Notes: generated by a model from the letters alone, not told the origin. Positions 9,698 to 20,146 are shown, counted from the stretch's first letter. The stretch: DNA of 64,000 bases from Amycolatopsis viridis (GCF_011758765.1 NZ_JAANOU010000001.1:434001-498000); one strand, 5' to 3'. Made by a program: numbers and translations.

Positions 9698-9916
9698 GCG
9701 CTCGCGCGCAGCCGGTCCGGCCGCAGCCCGAGCTGGGTGGTGGCTGGTGCGCAGGCAGTCCGGGCAGGTGAAGCTGCGTTGCTGCGGCACCGCGCTGGGC
9801 ACGCCGGTCAGCCCTCGCAGCCGGGCCGCTTCCACGTCCGCGTCGTCATCATCGCGGCGTTCGCGCTGCCGCCCGCCGCCCGCACCTGATCCCGTGCCGG
9901 GCGTCGGCGGGGGCGG

Positions 9917-10918
9917 TCACAGGGTGGCTGCGGCTTCCAGGAGCATCCAGGCGCCCAGTTGCACCGAGAGGTCCCGCGCCGGGTCGCCGGCCGGCGGTGG
10001 CGGCGGTGGCGCGGGCGCGCTCCATTCCGGGCCGAACAGCGGACCGCCGGCCGCGTCGGCGGCACCGGTCCAGGCGGCCTCCGCCGAGGCGAGCACCAAC
10101 GACCGCGCCGCGTCGGCCTCCGGACCGGCGGGCAGGCGGTGCGCGGCCAGCGCCAGGTAGCGCGCCAGGATCCCGGCGAACAGGCCGCCGTCCCCGCCGC
10201 CCTGGCCGCGCAGCACCCCGCCCGGCGCGCAGTGCGCCGCCACCGCCCGGACGGTCCGGCCTGCTCTGTCCAGTTCGGACATTTCCAGGCAGGTGCCGAG
10301 GAAGACCCCCTGGCAGTAGGTGTAGATCTCCTGGACCAGGTCGTGACTGTCCACCCGTAACCCGTCCCACACCAGGCCGGTGTCCGGGTCGACGAGCGTC
10401 TTCTCCATCCAGTCCAGCAGTTCCCGCGCGCGGGCCACGTCCCCGGCCCGTGCGAACAGGATCGCTGCCGGGCCGTTCGACGGCGCGTTCTTGAACCGGT
10501 CCCCGCGCCGCCACCAGATTCCGCCACCGCCCTCCGGCGACCACCCCGACCGCAGCTCACCGAGGAAGAAGCCCACGTCCCGCCCGGTGCGCTGGAGCGC
10601 GAGCCCGAGCCACGCCAGGTCGTCGTAGTAGTCGTTGCGCCAGTTGCCGAAGTTGCGCAGCCGCATCGACGACACGAACCGGTCGATCGCCGCCGCCCGC
10701 GCGGGAGTGGGGTCGCGCAACTGGGCGTCGACGAGGCAGTCCAGGAAATGCGCCTGCCACCAGTAGTTCCAGTGCCGGTGCACCCGCTGGCCGGGAGTCG
10801 CCGGCCAACCGCTCCGCGCGAGCAGCGTGCCCGGCAGGCCCCAGAGGCGGCGCAGGTGCCGGGTGACGATCGCCCGTTCCGCGGCGGCGGCCCAGTCGCT
10901 GTGCATGACCCCCATCAT
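9917..10918 (-). CDS. Glycoside hydrolase family 76 protein (alpha-1,6-mannanase-like)
   Basis: About 333 residues with the alpha/alpha-barrel signatures of GH76: NDYYDDLAWLGLAL near residue 115, where the adjacent Asp pair is the expected catalytic element, FKNAPSNGPAAILFAR, GLVWDGL and EIYTYCQGVFLGTCLEM. No signal peptide is visible, so it appears cytoplasmic, unlike secreted mannanases; it may process intracellular mannosides. Three ATGs (10918, 10915, 10906) lie close together without a clear ribosome site, so the exact start is uncertain. Confidence 0.85.
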   Translation of the reverse strand: MMGVMHSDWAAAAERAIVTRHLRRLWGLPGTLLARSGWPATPGQRVHRHWNYWWQAHFLDCLVDAQLRDPTPARAAAIDRFVSSMRLRNFGNWRNDYYDDLAWLGLALQRTGRDVGFFLGELRSGWSPEGGGGIWWRRGDRFKNAPSNGPAAILFARAGDVARARELLDWMEKTLVDPDTGLVWDGLRVDSHDLVQEIYTYCQGVFLGTCLEMSELDRAGRTVRAVAAHCAPGGVLRGQGGGDGGLFAGILARYLALAAHRLPAGPEADAARSLVLASAEAAWTGAADAAGGPLFGPEWSAPAPPPPPPAGDPARDLSVQLGAWMLLEAAATL

Positions 10919-10964
10919 GGTTGCGCGCCGGGCATCGCGCTGAGCACGGCTTCTGCCAGGCCGG

Positions 10965-11615
10965 CTACCAGGCGCTGGCCAGGTCGGCGTGCTGCTGGAT
11001 CCAGGCGTGCATGACGATGCCGGCGGCGACCCCGGCGTTGATCGAGCGGGTGGAGCCGAACTGCGCGATCGAGACGACCATCGCGGCCGCGTCGTGGGCT
11101 TCGGCCGACAGGCCGGGTCCTTCCTGCCCGAACAGCAGCACACACGCCCGCGGCAGGTCGGCGGTCTCGATGCGCTGCGCACCCGGGGTGTTGTCGACCG
11201 CCACGATCGTCAGCGCGCGGTCGTGCGCGTACGCGGCGAGCGAGGGGACGTCCGGGTGGTGTTCGAGGTGCTGGTAGCGGTCGGTGACCATCGCGCCCCG
11301 CCGGTTCCAGCGGCGCCGTCCCACGATGTGCACCGCGGCCGCCGCGAACGCGTTCGCGGTGCGCACCACCGTGCCGATGTTGTGGTCGTGCTGGAAGTTC
11401 TCGATCGCCACGTGGAACGGGTGCCGCCTGCGGTCGATGTCCGCGACGATCGCCTCCCGCCGCCAGTACCGGTAGGCATCCACGACGTTGCGCCGGTCGC
11501 CGTCGGCGAGCAGCTCCGGGTCGTAACGCTCGTCGGCGGGCCATTCGCCCGCCCACGGGCCGACGCCCACGGGTTCCCGGGCGGTCCATTCGGTCGGGCC
11601 GGCCTCTTCGTTCAT
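10965..11615 (-). CDS. TrmH/SpoU-family RNA methyltransferase
   Basis: A 216-residue protein from the ATG at 11615. The SPOUT knot motifs are visible: HDHNIGTVVRTANAFA (motif 1, N-x-G-x-x-x-R), LLFGQEGPGLSAEA (motif 2) and VVSIAQFGSTRSINAGVAAGIVMHAW (motif 3). The enzyme would methylate a ribose 2'-OH of tRNA or rRNA; which nucleotide cannot be deduced. The first ~60 residues are a charged extension. Confidence 0.9.
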   Translation of the reverse strand: MNEEAGPTEWTAREPVGVGPWAGEWPADERYDPELLADGDRRNVVDAYRYWRREAIVADIDRRRHPFHVAIENFQHDHNIGTVVRTANAFAAAAVHIVGRRRWNRRGAMVTDRYQHLEHHPDVPSLAAYAHDRALTIVAVDNTPGAQRIETADLPRACVLLFGQEGPGLSAEAHDAAAMVVSIAQFGSTRSINAGVAAGIVMHAWIQQHADLASAW

Positions 11616-11823
11616 GCCACGATCATGCGCCGCGCCCGATCCGCGCGGCGATCCGCGGTCACATCGCCGCGGTTCGCGACCTGGGCCGTTCGCGCGGGCC
11701 GGTTGCCCCCGCACCCCGCTGATCGGGGCACCGCAGTCGACGAGGCTGTTGAGCAATCCTCTTGTGGGACAAGTGATCAAACTGATACTTTCGCGCTCCG
11801 CTCCCGACCGGAAAGGCGGCACG

Positions 11824-12225
11824 ATGGAACTCCGCAGGACTTTGCTCGCCGCAGGTGCCGTCGCCGCGACCGCCACGGCGGTGCTGGCCGGCACCAGCAC
11901 CGCCGCGGCCGCCGCCTATTCCCCGCCCGGGGGCTGGGACCACATCTGGCGGGCCGCTGATGGCACCGCAGTGGTGTACGTCGAGGAGCACGGCGACGTG
12001 ATCAAACTGTGCGACACGAAGAGGAACTCGTTCGGTGCGTTTCTAGCGGTGTGGAAGAACGGCTCCATCATCACCAACTGGACAGCCGGCGACGGGGGCT
12101 GCAAGACGCACCAGGCGTCGGAGGGCAAGCCGTACGACCTCCCGGAAGGAGTGCGGATCGAGCTGCGGTTCCACGGCACAGCAGGGGGCCCGGACACGAG
12201 GCAGTCCTTCACCAACGACCACTGA
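11824..12225 (+). CDS. Small secreted protein of unknown function
   Basis: A 133-residue protein with a typical Sec signal (MELRRTLLAAGAVAATATAV... ending AAAA) and a ~100-residue mature part containing two Cys (KLCDTK and GGCKTH), which may form a disulfide. It has a good ribosome site (GGAAAGGCGG). A possible promoter is TTGTGG with GATACT 16 bases later, around 11763-11790. No domain family is recognised. Confidence 0.7.
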   Translation: MELRRTLLAAGAVAATATAVLAGTSTAAAAAYSPPGGWDHIWRAADGTAVVYVEEHGDVIKLCDTKRNSFGAFLAVWKNGSIITNWTAGDGGCKTHQASEGKPYDLPEGVRIELRFHGTAGGPDTRQSFTNDH

Positions 12226-12390
12226 GCCGCCCGCGGGCGCGATCGGCTGCGTCCCCGGAAGGGTCTCCGCCGGGCCACCGGCCCGGGCCGCCTGAGGCAG
12301 TTCCCGAGCATCCCGGAACCTCCCGGTGAGCGCGAGCATGCCGTGATCTTTCGGCGTTCTCCGCGTAGCGCCCGGACCTCGCGTGGTGTC

Positions 12391-12780
12391 CTATGCCTGC
12401 CGCATCGCGTGTGCCGGCGGGTGTTCCCGGTGCTTCCAGCGCAGGTACGCGCCCGCGTAGGAGAAGACCACCAGCGCCAGCGCCACCGCGGCCACCACCG
12501 GCAGCATCGACCGCGGGAACACCGTGCCGTAGATGTAGTAGGCGTTGAACCCGCCGGGGAGCGGACCGAGCCCCTGCAGCTCGCGGAAATAGTCCTCGAG
12601 CGCGGTGAGCGGGCAGGGGATCGGTAACACGTTCACGGCCACGCCCCAGATGGCGAAGAACACATGCACGAAAATGCTGCGCGGCCACCGCCAGGCGAGA
12701 AACCCGCCGAGACCGATGTAAAGCAGTGCCAGAATGTGCACCCCGACCGTGATGTCGGCCAGCACCCTAGCGGTCGTCAC
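12391..12780 (-). CDS. DUF2784 family membrane protein
   Basis: The GTG at 12780 follows a GGAAGGGGG site and gives 129 residues with four hydrophobic helices. Family features are the VHILALLYIGLGGFLAWR start, the CPLTALEDYFRELQG segment and the FNAYYIYGTVFP loop. DUF2784 proteins are small integral membrane proteins without an assigned function. The region to the preceding secreted-protein gene (12226-12390) shows no gene. Confidence 0.85.
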   Translation of the reverse strand: MTTARVLADITVGVHILALLYIGLGGFLAWRWPRSIFVHVFFAIWGVAVNVLPIPCPLTALEDYFRELQGLGPLPGGFNAYYIYGTVFPRSMLPVVAAVALALVVFSYAGAYLRWKHREHPPAHAMRQA

Positions 12781-12893
12781 GCCGCCCCCTTCCCGCGAAT
12801 CCCCTGGTCCCGACATTACTCCCGATCAAGGTAGGAATGCCGACTCGAATTCCGGAGATCACTTCGGGGTTTCCCCCTAGGGGGCGGCGGTAA

Positions 12894-13454
12894 TCACAGT
12901 CCGAGGTCGTCCAGGTTCAGCAAGTAGCGATAGGTGAGGCCCTCCTTCTCAATGGCCTCACGGGCACCGGTGTCGCGGTCGACCACCGTCGCCACGCCGA
13001 CCACCGTCGCCCCGGCCTCGGTGAGCGCCTCGACGGCGGTCAGCACGCTGCCGCCGGTGGTCGAGGTGTCCTCCACCGCCAGCACGCGCTGCCCGGCGAC
13101 CTCGATGCCCTCGATGCGGCGCTGCATGCCGTGCGACTTGGTGGCCTTGCGCACCACGAACGCGTCGAGCACCTTCCCGTCGGCCGCGGCGGAGTGCAGC
13201 ATCGCGGTCGCCACCGGATCCGCGCCGAGTGTGAGCCCGCCCACCGCCACGTAGTCCCAGTCGGCCGTCAGCTGACGCATGAGCCGGCCGATGAGCGGGG
13301 CCGCCGCGTGGTGCAGCGTGGCCCGCCGCAGGTCGATGTAGTAGTCGGCCTCCTTGCCGGAGGCCAGCACCACCTTGCCGTGCACCACCGACAGCTCGGT
13401 GACGAGACGTGCCAGTTCCAACTTCGCGGTTCGATCCAACGCCGGGTTAGCCAC
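12894..13454 (-). CDS. pyrE: Orotate phosphoribosyltransferase
   Basis: A 186-residue type I phosphoribosyltransferase starting at GTG 13454. The PRPP-binding signature VLAVEDTSTTGGSVLTAVEAL is near residue 125, and ASGKEADYYIDLR at residue ~33 is the orotate-phosphoribosyltransferase N-terminal motif. It converts orotate and PRPP to OMP in pyrimidine synthesis. It stands alone here, away from the main pyr operon, as is usual in actinobacteria. Confidence 0.95.
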   Translation of the reverse strand: MANPALDRTAKLELARLVTELSVVHGKVVLASGKEADYYIDLRRATLHHAAAPLIGRLMRQLTADWDYVAVGGLTLGADPVATAMLHSAAADGKVLDAFVVRKATKSHGMQRRIEGIEVAGQRVLAVEDTSTTGGSVLTAVEALTEAGATVVGVATVVDRDTGAREAIEKEGLTYRYLLNLDDLGL

Positions 13455-13475
13455 GTCCGGAAGTCTTACACACGG

Positions 13476-14450
13476 CTACGACATTCCCGCGCGTGCGCAC
13501 GCCCGGTCGAACCGCGCGGCCCACTCACGCAGCTGGTCCCGCAGCTCGGGCGGCCCGACGACCCGGAACTCCGCGCCGAGCGAGCCGAGCGCCAGCGCGG
13601 GCCAGTCCAGGGAGGCGGTGGTCATGCGGATCCGGCAGTGCTCCGCGCCGGCCTCCTCGACCGTCGCCCACCGGCCGATCCGGTCCCGCACCACGGCGGC
13701 AGGCAGCTCGACGACGACCTCCACCTCGTACGGCCGCGGCAGCGCCCCGAGCGCGTTGCGGACGAACTCGGCCGCGTCGGCCGCGGGCAGTTCCCGCGGC
13801 CGGAACCGCGCACCGGTGCCGCGTGGCTCGCTGAGCCGGTCGACGCGGAAGCTGCGCCAGTCGTGCCGGGTCAGGTCGTAGGCGACCAGGTACCACTGGC
13901 GGCCCAGCGGGACCAGCCGCAGCGGTTCGACCTCGCGCGCCGACCCGCGGCCGCCGGCATCGGTGTAGGCGAACCGGATGCGCTCGCCGTCCCGGCAGGC
14001 GAGTGCGATCGCGGTGAGCACGCCCGGGTCGATGCGGGGCGCGGAGGTGCCGGGCCACACGGCCGGCACGGTCATCTCCCGCAGCGCGTCGACCCGGCGG
14101 CGCAGGCGGGCCGGCATCACCTGCGTCACCTTCGCCAGCGCCCGGACCGAGGACTCGGCGAGGCCGTCGGCCGAGTTCTGCGCGGCCGTCTGGAGGCCGA
14201 CCGTCAACGCGACCGCCTCGTCGTCGTCCACGACGAGCGGCGGCAGCGAGGCGCCCGCGGCGAGCTGGTAACCACCGTCGACGCCGCGCTGCGCCTCCAC
14301 CGGATATCCCAGCTCGCGCAGGCGGTCGATGTCGCGGCGCAGCGTCCGCGGCGAGACGCCCAGCCGGTCCGCCAGCTCGCTGCCCGGCCAGTACCGGTGG
14401 GTCTGCAGCAGGGACAGCAACCGCAGCGTCCGGGAGCTCGTGTTCGCCAT
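13476..14450 (-). CDS. HTH/WYL-domain transcriptional regulator
   Basis: A 324-residue protein from the ATG at 14450. It has an N-terminal DeoR-like winged helix (WPGSELADRLGVSPRTLRRDIDRLRELGY), a central WYL domain (PLGRQWYLVAYDLTRHDWRSFRVDRL) and a C-terminal WCX domain. WYL domains sense nucleic acids or small ligands. It is divergent from the DinB-family gene starting at 14541, which it may control across the 90-bp gap. Confidence 0.9.
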   Translation of the reverse strand: MANTSSRTLRLLSLLQTHRYWPGSELADRLGVSPRTLRRDIDRLRELGYPVEAQRGVDGGYQLAAGASLPPLVVDDDEAVALTVGLQTAAQNSADGLAESSVRALAKVTQVMPARLRRRVDALREMTVPAVWPGTSAPRIDPGVLTAIALACRDGERIRFAYTDAGGRGSAREVEPLRLVPLGRQWYLVAYDLTRHDWRSFRVDRLSEPRGTGARFRPRELPAADAAEFVRNALGALPRPYEVEVVVELPAAVVRDRIGRWATVEEAGAEHCRIRMTTASLDWPALALGSLGAEFRVVGPPELRDQLREWAARFDRACARAGMS

Positions 14451-14540
14451 GGTTCCGATTCTCGCCCAATTCAGGCCAGAAAGTGGCCGGTATGCCACCT
14501 ATCGTGGTCTCACCAGGGAAAACGAGGAAGGGAACACGAG

Positions 14541-15062
14541 ATGACCACCGCCGAGACCACCACCGGTGAGCGCGCCGACCTGCTGGCCGCGCTCGCCAAG
14601 CACCGCTTCTTCCTGACCTTCACCACCCGCGGCCTGACCGACGAGCAGGCTCGCCTGCGGACCACCGTGAGCGAGCTGTGCCTGGGCGGGCTGATCAAGC
14701 ACGTCACGTCGGTCGAGCGGGACTGGGCGGCCTTCATCGTCGAGGGCGCCTCCGCGATGCCGAACTTCGCGGAGATGACCGAGGCGGACTTCAAGCAGCG
14801 GGAGGACGGCTTCAAGCTGCTGCCCGACGAGACACTGGCGGGCGTACTCGCCGCTTACGAGGAAGTCGCGCGCCGCACCGACGAGCTGGTCGCCACCGTG
14901 GACCTGGACGCGGTCCAGGAGCTGCCGAAGGCGCCCTGGAACACCGAGCGGGCGTGGTCCGCGCGCCGGGTGCTGCTGCACATCATCGCCGAGACCGCCC
15001 AGCACGCCGGCCACGCCGACATCATCCGCGAGTCCCTGGACGGCCAGAAGACGATGGGCTAG
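14541..15062 (+). CDS. DinB/DUF664 family protein
   Basis: A 173-residue four-helix-bundle protein with a strong GAGGAAGGG ribosome site. The DinB-like metal-site histidines are seen in [14 protein letters not shown] near residue 52 and [18 protein letters not shown] near residue 150. Relatives include mycothiol- or bacillithiol-dependent transferases. The TAG stop shares a CTAG palindrome with the stop of the convergent SDR gene. Confidence 0.88.
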   Translation: MTTAETTTGERADLLAALAKHRFFLTFTTRGLTDEQARLRTTVSELCLGGLIKHVTSVERDWAAFIVEGASAMPNFAEMTEADFKQREDGFKLLPDETLAGVLAAYEEVARRTDELVATVDLDAVQELPKAPWNTERAWSARRVLLHIIAETAQHAGHADIIRESLDGQKTMG

Positions 15063-15823
15063 GTGCGGTCGCGGCCGGCGACCAGGCTGGAGATGCGCCG
15101 CAGCAATCCCCGCGGCAGCAGGCCGCCGATCGCCACGATCGCCTTGTACTGCGGCGACGGAACGGAGATGACCTTCCCGCGCCGCAGGTCCGCGAGGCCC
15201 TCGGCGACCACCCGGTCGGGGGAGAGCCAGAACGCCTTCGGGCCCGGCTTGGCCAGACCGGCGCGCGCGTGGAACTCCGTCTCGGTGAACCCGGGGCACA
15301 GCGCCGTCATCCGGATCCCGGCCGGCAGTGCCGCGGCGATGCCCTCGGTGAACGACGTGACCCAGTTCTTGCTCGCCGTGTACGTCGAGCCGCGGCCGGA
15401 GAAGAACCCGGCCACACTGGAGACGTTGATGATGTCGCCGCGGCCACGCTCGATCATGCCGGGCAGGGCCGCGCGCGTCAGCCGCAGCACCGCGGTCACG
15501 TTCACGTCCAGCTGCGCCTGCAACTCGTCCACCGGCGCGGTCCAGAACTCGCCCGCCAGGCCGAAACCGGCGTTGTTGACCAGCAGATCGACCGGGTCGG
15601 CGGCCAGCCGCGCCTCGACGGCGGCCCGGCCGTCCGTGGTGGCCAGGTCCGCGGGCAGCGCGGTGGCCGTGACCCGGTGCCGTTGCGCGAGCTCCCCGGC
15701 AAGCGCTTCCAGCCGCTCCGCGTTCCGCGCGACCAGGACCAGGTCGTAGCCCTCCTCGGCGAGGCGGCGGGCGAAGGCGGCGCCGATACCGGCGGTCGCG
15801 CCGGTGACCAGCGCCGTGCTCAC
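15059..15823 (-). CDS. Short-chain dehydrogenase/reductase
   Basis: A 254-residue classical SDR starting at GTG 15823. It has TGATAGIG (NAD(P) binding) at residue 7, NNAGFG near 85, the catalytic Ser in INVSSVAG and the YTASK catalytic pair near 150. The C-terminal part is typical of YqjQ/DltE-like ketoreductases. Its start overlaps the stop of the upstream membrane-protein gene (GTGA), so the two form an operon. Substrate unknown. Confidence 0.92.
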   Translation of the reverse strand: MSTALVTGATAGIGAAFARRLAEEGYDLVLVARNAERLEALAGELAQRHRVTATALPADLATTDGRAAVEARLAADPVDLLVNNAGFGLAGEFWTAPVDELQAQLDVNVTAVLRLTRAALPGMIERGRGDIINVSSVAGFFSGRGSTYTASKNWVTSFTEGIAAALPAGIRMTALCPGFTETEFHARAGLAKPGPKAFWLSPDRVVAEGLADLRRGKVISVPSPQYKAIVAIGGLLPRGLLRRISSLVAGRDRT

Positions 15824-16542
15824 GGCACCGGCCCGGCGGGCGGCGTGCTCAGGCCGGGCTGCCCGGAATCGCCGGGCTGCCAGTGCCGTCCACCGGCGGC
15901 GTACTCGTCGTCGAACGGGTCGACGATGTCGGCGATCTCGCCGAGGTCGCGGAGCAGGCGCTCCAGCCGGGACGGCCCGGCCTGCGGCGCGACGCTGGCG
16001 AGCACCCACTCGTTCTCCAGCCACGCCACGCCGACGTCCCCGCCGAGCGCGTCGGCCGCGTCCACGAGCTCCTGGGTGATGACCGCGCGGGCGCCCTCCG
16101 GGTCGTCGGCGAACGCGTACCGCTGGCCGACCGGGCCGAGCAGCTCCGGCATGTCCGACCGCTGGAACGGCACGCTCGCCAGCCACAGCTCGACGAGCAC
16201 CGGGTGCACCCGGTTGCACCGCACCGCCACCACGACCGCCGGGATCTGCCCGTCGGCTTCGATGTCGAACACGAACACCGGGCGGCGGCCGTCGGCGGTG
16301 AAGGTGGACCCGACGACGACGTTGACCGCCGTCTCGGCCCGGAAGTAGCCGAGCGCGCCACCGGACCACTGCCGGACGAGCCGCTCGTCCTCCTCGGCGA
16401 ACTGCCATCCGCGCAGGTCGGACCAGCGCATCCGCTCCCGGTTGCGGGAGCCCTCCCTGGTCCGGTCCACGGCGAGCAGCAGCAGACCCGCCACCAGTGC
16501 GACGGCGGCGATGACGAACCAGACCCACGCCGGAATACCCAC
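15820..16542 (-). CDS. Membrane-anchored protein of unknown function
   Basis: A 240-residue protein with one N-terminal membrane helix (residues ~5-25), then a soluble domain rich in beta structure ([34 protein letters not shown]) and a Pro/Gly-rich tail. No named family is recognised. It is cotranscribed with the SDR gene through a GTGA overlap. Confidence 0.75.
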   Translation of the reverse strand: MGIPAWVWFVIAAVALVAGLLLLAVDRTREGSRNRERMRWSDLRGWQFAEEDERLVRQWSGGALGYFRAETAVNVVVGSTFTADGRRPVFVFDIEADGQIPAVVVAVRCNRVHPVLVELWLASVPFQRSDMPELLGPVGQRYAFADDPEGARAVITQELVDAADALGGDVGVAWLENEWVLASVAPQAGPSRLERLLRDLGEIADIVDPFDDEYAAGGRHWQPGDSGQPGLSTPPAGPVP

Positions 16543-16602
16543 GGGGGTGAGGGTAGCGCGCTGGGCCGCTGAACCAAGGTCAGCGGCCCGTGTCGCAACC
16601 CG

Positions 16603-19206
16603 TTAGTCCGCCCGGGTGACCACCAGCGTGTCGCCGGAGTCCAGGTCGGGCACGTCCACGCGGACCGTGTCGCCGTCCCGGACCTCGCCGGCCAGCAGCT
16701 TCTTCGCCAGCTGGTCACCGATGGCCGACTGCACCAGCCGGCGCAGCGGGCGGGCACCGTAGATCGGGTCGAACCCGTTGAGCGCGAGCCAGTCGCGCGC
16801 GGCCGGGGTGACGTCGAGGCTGAGCCGGCGCTGCGCCAGCCGCTGGGCCAGCTTCGCCACCTGGATGTCCACAATGGAGGTCAGCTGCTCGGTGTCCAGC
16901 GAGTGGAACACGACGATGTCGTCCAGCCGGTTCAGGAACTCCGGCTTGAAGTGCCGCTGCACCGTGGACAGCACCGCATCCCGCCGCTGCCGCTCGTCGA
17001 GCGAGGCGTCCGCGATCGCCTGCGAACCGAGGTTCGAGGTCAGGATCAGGATGGTGTTGCGGAAGTCGACCGTGCGGCCCTGGCCGTCGGTCAGCCGGCC
17101 GTCGTCGAGCACCTGCAGCAGCACGTCGAACACGTCCGGGTGCGCCTTCTCCACCTCGTCCAGCAGCACCACCGAGTACGGCCGCCGCCGCACGGCCTCG
17201 GTCAGCTGGCCGCCCTGGTCGTAGCCGACGTACCCCGGGGGCGCGCCGACCAGCCGCGCGACGCTGTGCTTCTCGCTGTACTCGCTCATGTCGATGCGGG
17301 TCATCGCGCGCTCGTCGTCGAACAGGAACTCCGCCAGCGCCTTGGCCAGCTCGGTCTTGCCGACCCCGGTCGGGCCGAGGAACAGGAAGGAGCCGGTCGG
17401 CCGGTCCGGGTCGGCGACCCCGGCGCGCGTGCGCCGCACCGCGTCCGACACCGCCTGCACGGCCTCGCGCTGGCCGACGACCCGCCTGCCGAGCTCCTCC
17501 TCCATCCGGAGCAGCTTGCCGGTCTCGCCCTCGAGCAGGCGGCCGGCCGGGATGCCGGTCCAGGCGGAGACCACGTCGGCCACGTCGTCGCTGCCGACCT
17601 CTTCCTTGAGCATGACGTCGGCCCCGGACGAGCTGTCCGCGGAGTTGCGCTGCGCCTCCTCCAGCTCCTTCTCCAGCGCCGGGATCCGGCCGTACCGCAG
17701 CTCGGCCGCGCGGCCCAGGTCGGCGTCGCGCTCGGCCCGGTCGGCCTCGCCGCGCAGCTGCTCCAGCTGTTCCTTGAGCTCGCGGACCTTCTCGATCGAG
17801 CCCTTCTCGTTCTGCCAGCGGGCGGTGAGGGCGGACAGCTCCTCGCGCTTCTCGGCCAGCTCGGCGCGCAGCGCGGCCAGCCGCTCGATCGAGGCCGGGT
17901 CCTCCTCCTTGGCCAGGGCCATCTCCTCGATCTCCAGGCGCCGCACGGCGCGCTCGACCTCGTCGATCTCGACGGGCCGGGAGTCGATCTCCATGCGGAG
18001 CCGGGACGCGGCCTCGTCGACCAGGTCGATCGCCTTGTCCGGGAGGAACCGCGCGGTGATGTAGCGGTCGGACAGCGTCGCGGCCGACACCAGCGCGGCG
18101 TCGGTGATGCGGACACCGTGGTGCACCTCGTAGCGCTCTTTGAGGCCGCGCAGGATGCCGATGGTGTCCTCCACCGATGGCTCGCCGACCAGCACCTGCT
18201 GGAAGCGCCGCTCCAGGGCGGCGTCCTTCTCGATGTGCTGGCGGTACTCGTCCAGGGTGGTCGCGCCGACCATGCGCAGCTCGCCGCGGGCGAGCATCGG
18301 CTTGATCATGTTGCCGGCGTCCATCGCGCCTTCACCGGTCGCGCCGGCGCCGACGATGGTGTGCAGCTCGTCGATGAACGTGATGACCTGACCGGCCGAC
18401 TCGGTGATCTCCTTGAGCACGGCCTTGAGGCGCTCCTCGAACTCGCCGCGGTACTTCGCGCCGGCGACCATCGAACCCAGGTCCAGTGCCACGACCCGCT
18501 TGCCGCGCAACGACTCCGGGACGTCACCGGCCACGATCCGCTGGGCCAGTCCCTCGACGATCGCAGTCTTGCCGACGCCCGGCTCACCGATCAGCACGGG
18601 GTTGTTCTTCGTGCGCCGCGACAGCACCTGGACCACGCGGCGGATCTCGGCGTCCCGGCCGATCACCGGGTCCAGCTCGCCCTTGCGGGCGCGGTCGGTC
18701 AGGTCGACGCCGTACTTCTCCAGCGCCTGGAACGTGCCCTCCGGGTCGGGGCTGGTGATGCGGGCGGAACCGCGCACCTTGGTGAACGCCTCGCGCAGCG
18801 CGTCCGGCGTGGCGCCGTGCCGCTTGAGCAGGTCGGCCACCTGACCGCCCTCGGCCGCCAGACCCACCATCAGGTGTTCCGTGGAGACGTACTCGTCACC
18901 CAGTTCGGTGGCGAGCTTCTGCGCGTGCGTCAGCGACTTGACCGCGGGCGGGTCGAACTGCGGGTTGGACACGGTCGCGCCGGTCGCCGAGGGCAGTGCC
19001 TGCGTGATCGGCTCCAGCTCCTTGTGCACCTGACGCGGGTCGGCGCCCACCGCCGTCAGCAGCGGGCCGGCCAGCCCGTCGCCCTGCGCGAGCAACGCAC
19101 CGAGCAGGTGTGCGGCGGTGACGCTGGGGTTGCCCGCCACGGTCGCCGCCTGCGCCGCCGACGAAATCGCCTGCTGGGTCTTCGTCGTCGGGTTGAAAGC
19201 GTCCAT
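16603..19206 (-). CDS. clpB: ATP-dependent disaggregase ClpB
   Basis: The 867-residue protein from the ATG at 19206 has the complete ClpB layout: the N-domain repeats, first AAA+ module (GEPGVGKT near 205), a long coiled-coil M-domain (~400-525), second AAA+ module (GPTGVGKT near 605) and C-terminal small domain. ClpB dissolves aggregates together with DnaK, DnaJ and GrpE, encoded 10 kb downstream. An HspR-type site lies 73 bases before the start, matching heat-shock control of clpB in actinobacteria. Confidence 0.97.
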   Translation of the reverse strand: MDAFNPTTKTQQAISSAAQAATVAGNPSVTAAHLLGALLAQGDGLAGPLLTAVGADPRQVHKELEPITQALPSATGATVSNPQFDPPAVKSLTHAQKLATELGDEYVSTEHLMVGLAAEGGQVADLLKRHGATPDALREAFTKVRGSARITSPDPEGTFQALEKYGVDLTDRARKGELDPVIGRDAEIRRVVQVLSRRTKNNPVLIGEPGVGKTAIVEGLAQRIVAGDVPESLRGKRVVALDLGSMVAGAKYRGEFEERLKAVLKEITESAGQVITFIDELHTIVGAGATGEGAMDAGNMIKPMLARGELRMVGATTLDEYRQHIEKDAALERRFQQVLVGEPSVEDTIGILRGLKERYEVHHGVRITDAALVSAATLSDRYITARFLPDKAIDLVDEAASRLRMEIDSRPVEIDEVERAVRRLEIEEMALAKEEDPASIERLAALRAELAEKREELSALTARWQNEKGSIEKVRELKEQLEQLRGEADRAERDADLGRAAELRYGRIPALEKELEEAQRNSADSSSGADVMLKEEVGSDDVADVVSAWTGIPAGRLLEGETGKLLRMEEELGRRVVGQREAVQAVSDAVRRTRAGVADPDRPTGSFLFLGPTGVGKTELAKALAEFLFDDERAMTRIDMSEYSEKHSVARLVGAPPGYVGYDQGGQLTEAVRRRPYSVVLLDEVEKAHPDVFDVLLQVLDDGRLTDGQGRTVDFRNTILILTSNLGSQAIADASLDERQRRDAVLSTVQRHFKPEFLNRLDDIVVFHSLDTEQLTSIVDIQVAKLAQRLAQRRLSLDVTPAARDWLALNGFDPIYGARPLRRLVQSAIGDQLAKKLLAGEVRDGDTVRVDVPDLDSGDTLVVTRAD

Positions 19207-19278
19207 CCCACACTCCATGTCGCGACTGCCTGCCGGAGACCCTCCTCCAGGTCCCTCGACAAGTACAACGGCAACAAA

Positions 19279-19299
19279 CTTGAGTGTGTTCCGCTCAAC
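19279..19299. promoter_or_regulatory. HAIR-like HspR operator before clpB
   Basis: CTTGAGT (19279-19285), seven bases, then GCTCAAC (19293-19299). The known HAIR consensus is CTTGAGT-N7-ACTCAAG; the second half matches 5 of 7. The same two half-sites, with the same spacing, occur twice before dnaK in this window. Confidence 0.85.
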
Positions 19300-19502
19300 C
19301 TCAACTTCTTCGGAAGAGCCAGGAGACAGCTTGCGGGGGACAGAGGCGGCCTTCGCGAGTCCGGTGGACGTCGGGGATCACGGGTTGGAGGTCCCCGCTG
19401 ACCAGAGGGACCCGTGCCGGTCACTGCCGATGCTGTGTGAAGCCGGGTGAGCTGGGACGTCGCGCGGTGAGCGGTCGCCGGCCACGCCGGCATCGACCGG
19501 TG

Positions 19503-20069
19503 TCAGGTCGCCTTCGGCAGGCCCAGCCCTTCCAGCAGATGTTCTGCGCTGCGGCGAACATCGTGGTCCGGGTCGTTTTCCTTGAGAAAACGCGCAACGG
19601 AGCGCACGATCGACCAGCTCGCCAGATAACCCATAGCCACGAGGAGCGCTTGGCGCACATCGGCGTGCCGGTCACGTGCGAGTTCCTGGATGGCCGTTAC
19701 GATTTGCGGGTCTTCGTTACTCGGTGCGGAGGCCGCGGTCAGATAAACGGCGTGGATCTTCTCATCGGAGGTGCGCGCGGTTCGAAGAAATTCAAAGGAT
19801 TCCTCGATGGTCCAGCAAGGGAGCGCGGACCGGAGAATTTGAGCGGCCTCCGCCGCTTGCGCTCCTTGGACAACGAGGTACCGGAGTTCGAGGTAGGGGT
19901 CCTCGAGAAATGTGATGACCGTTCCGCCGTCCTTTGTCACCCAGACCTGACGTTGCGGGGATTCGCTCTCCCGGGTGGCCGAGTGAATGTGCCACTTCTT
20001 GTCGTAGGCGACATAACCCACCTGATCCCTGCTCACGTCGCGCTTCAACACAATGCGCGCACCTGACAT
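19503..20069 (-). CDS. HEAT-repeat-like protein of unknown function
   Basis: A 188-residue protein from the ATG at 20069, preceded by AAAAGGGA. The C-terminal half looks like alpha-helical HEAT repeats (IVTAIQELARDRHADVRQALLVAMGYLA and ARFLKENDPDHDVRRSAEHLLEGLGL). The N-terminal half has beta character (WHIHSATRESESPQRQVWVTKDGG). Codon use and base composition are less GC-rich than in all neighbours, suggesting recent acquisition. No partner gene is evident. Confidence 0.7.
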   Translation of the reverse strand: MSGARIVLKRDVSRDQVGYVAYDKKWHIHSATRESESPQRQVWVTKDGGTVITFLEDPYLELRYLVVQGAQAAEAAQILRSALPCWTIEESFEFLRTARTSDEKIHAVYLTAASAPSNEDPQIVTAIQELARDRHADVRQALLVAMGYLASWSIVRSVARFLKENDPDHDVRRSAEHLLEGLGLPKAT

Positions 20070-20146
20070 GCGTGTCCCTTTTCTGCTCAACTCGGCCATG
20101 AGGTTCGCCGATGAAGTTACCGAAGAATCACTCGACCGCTGCTGAG

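Noticed and set aside
12873-12884. CCCCCTAGGGGG palindrome after pyrE as a terminator
   Set aside because: It has no loop bases, so it cannot form a stable hairpin, and nothing else supports a regulatory role.
16903-19401. Long open frame opposite clpB (832 codons)
   Set aside because: It is a shadow of ClpB; no ribosome site and no recognisable domain.
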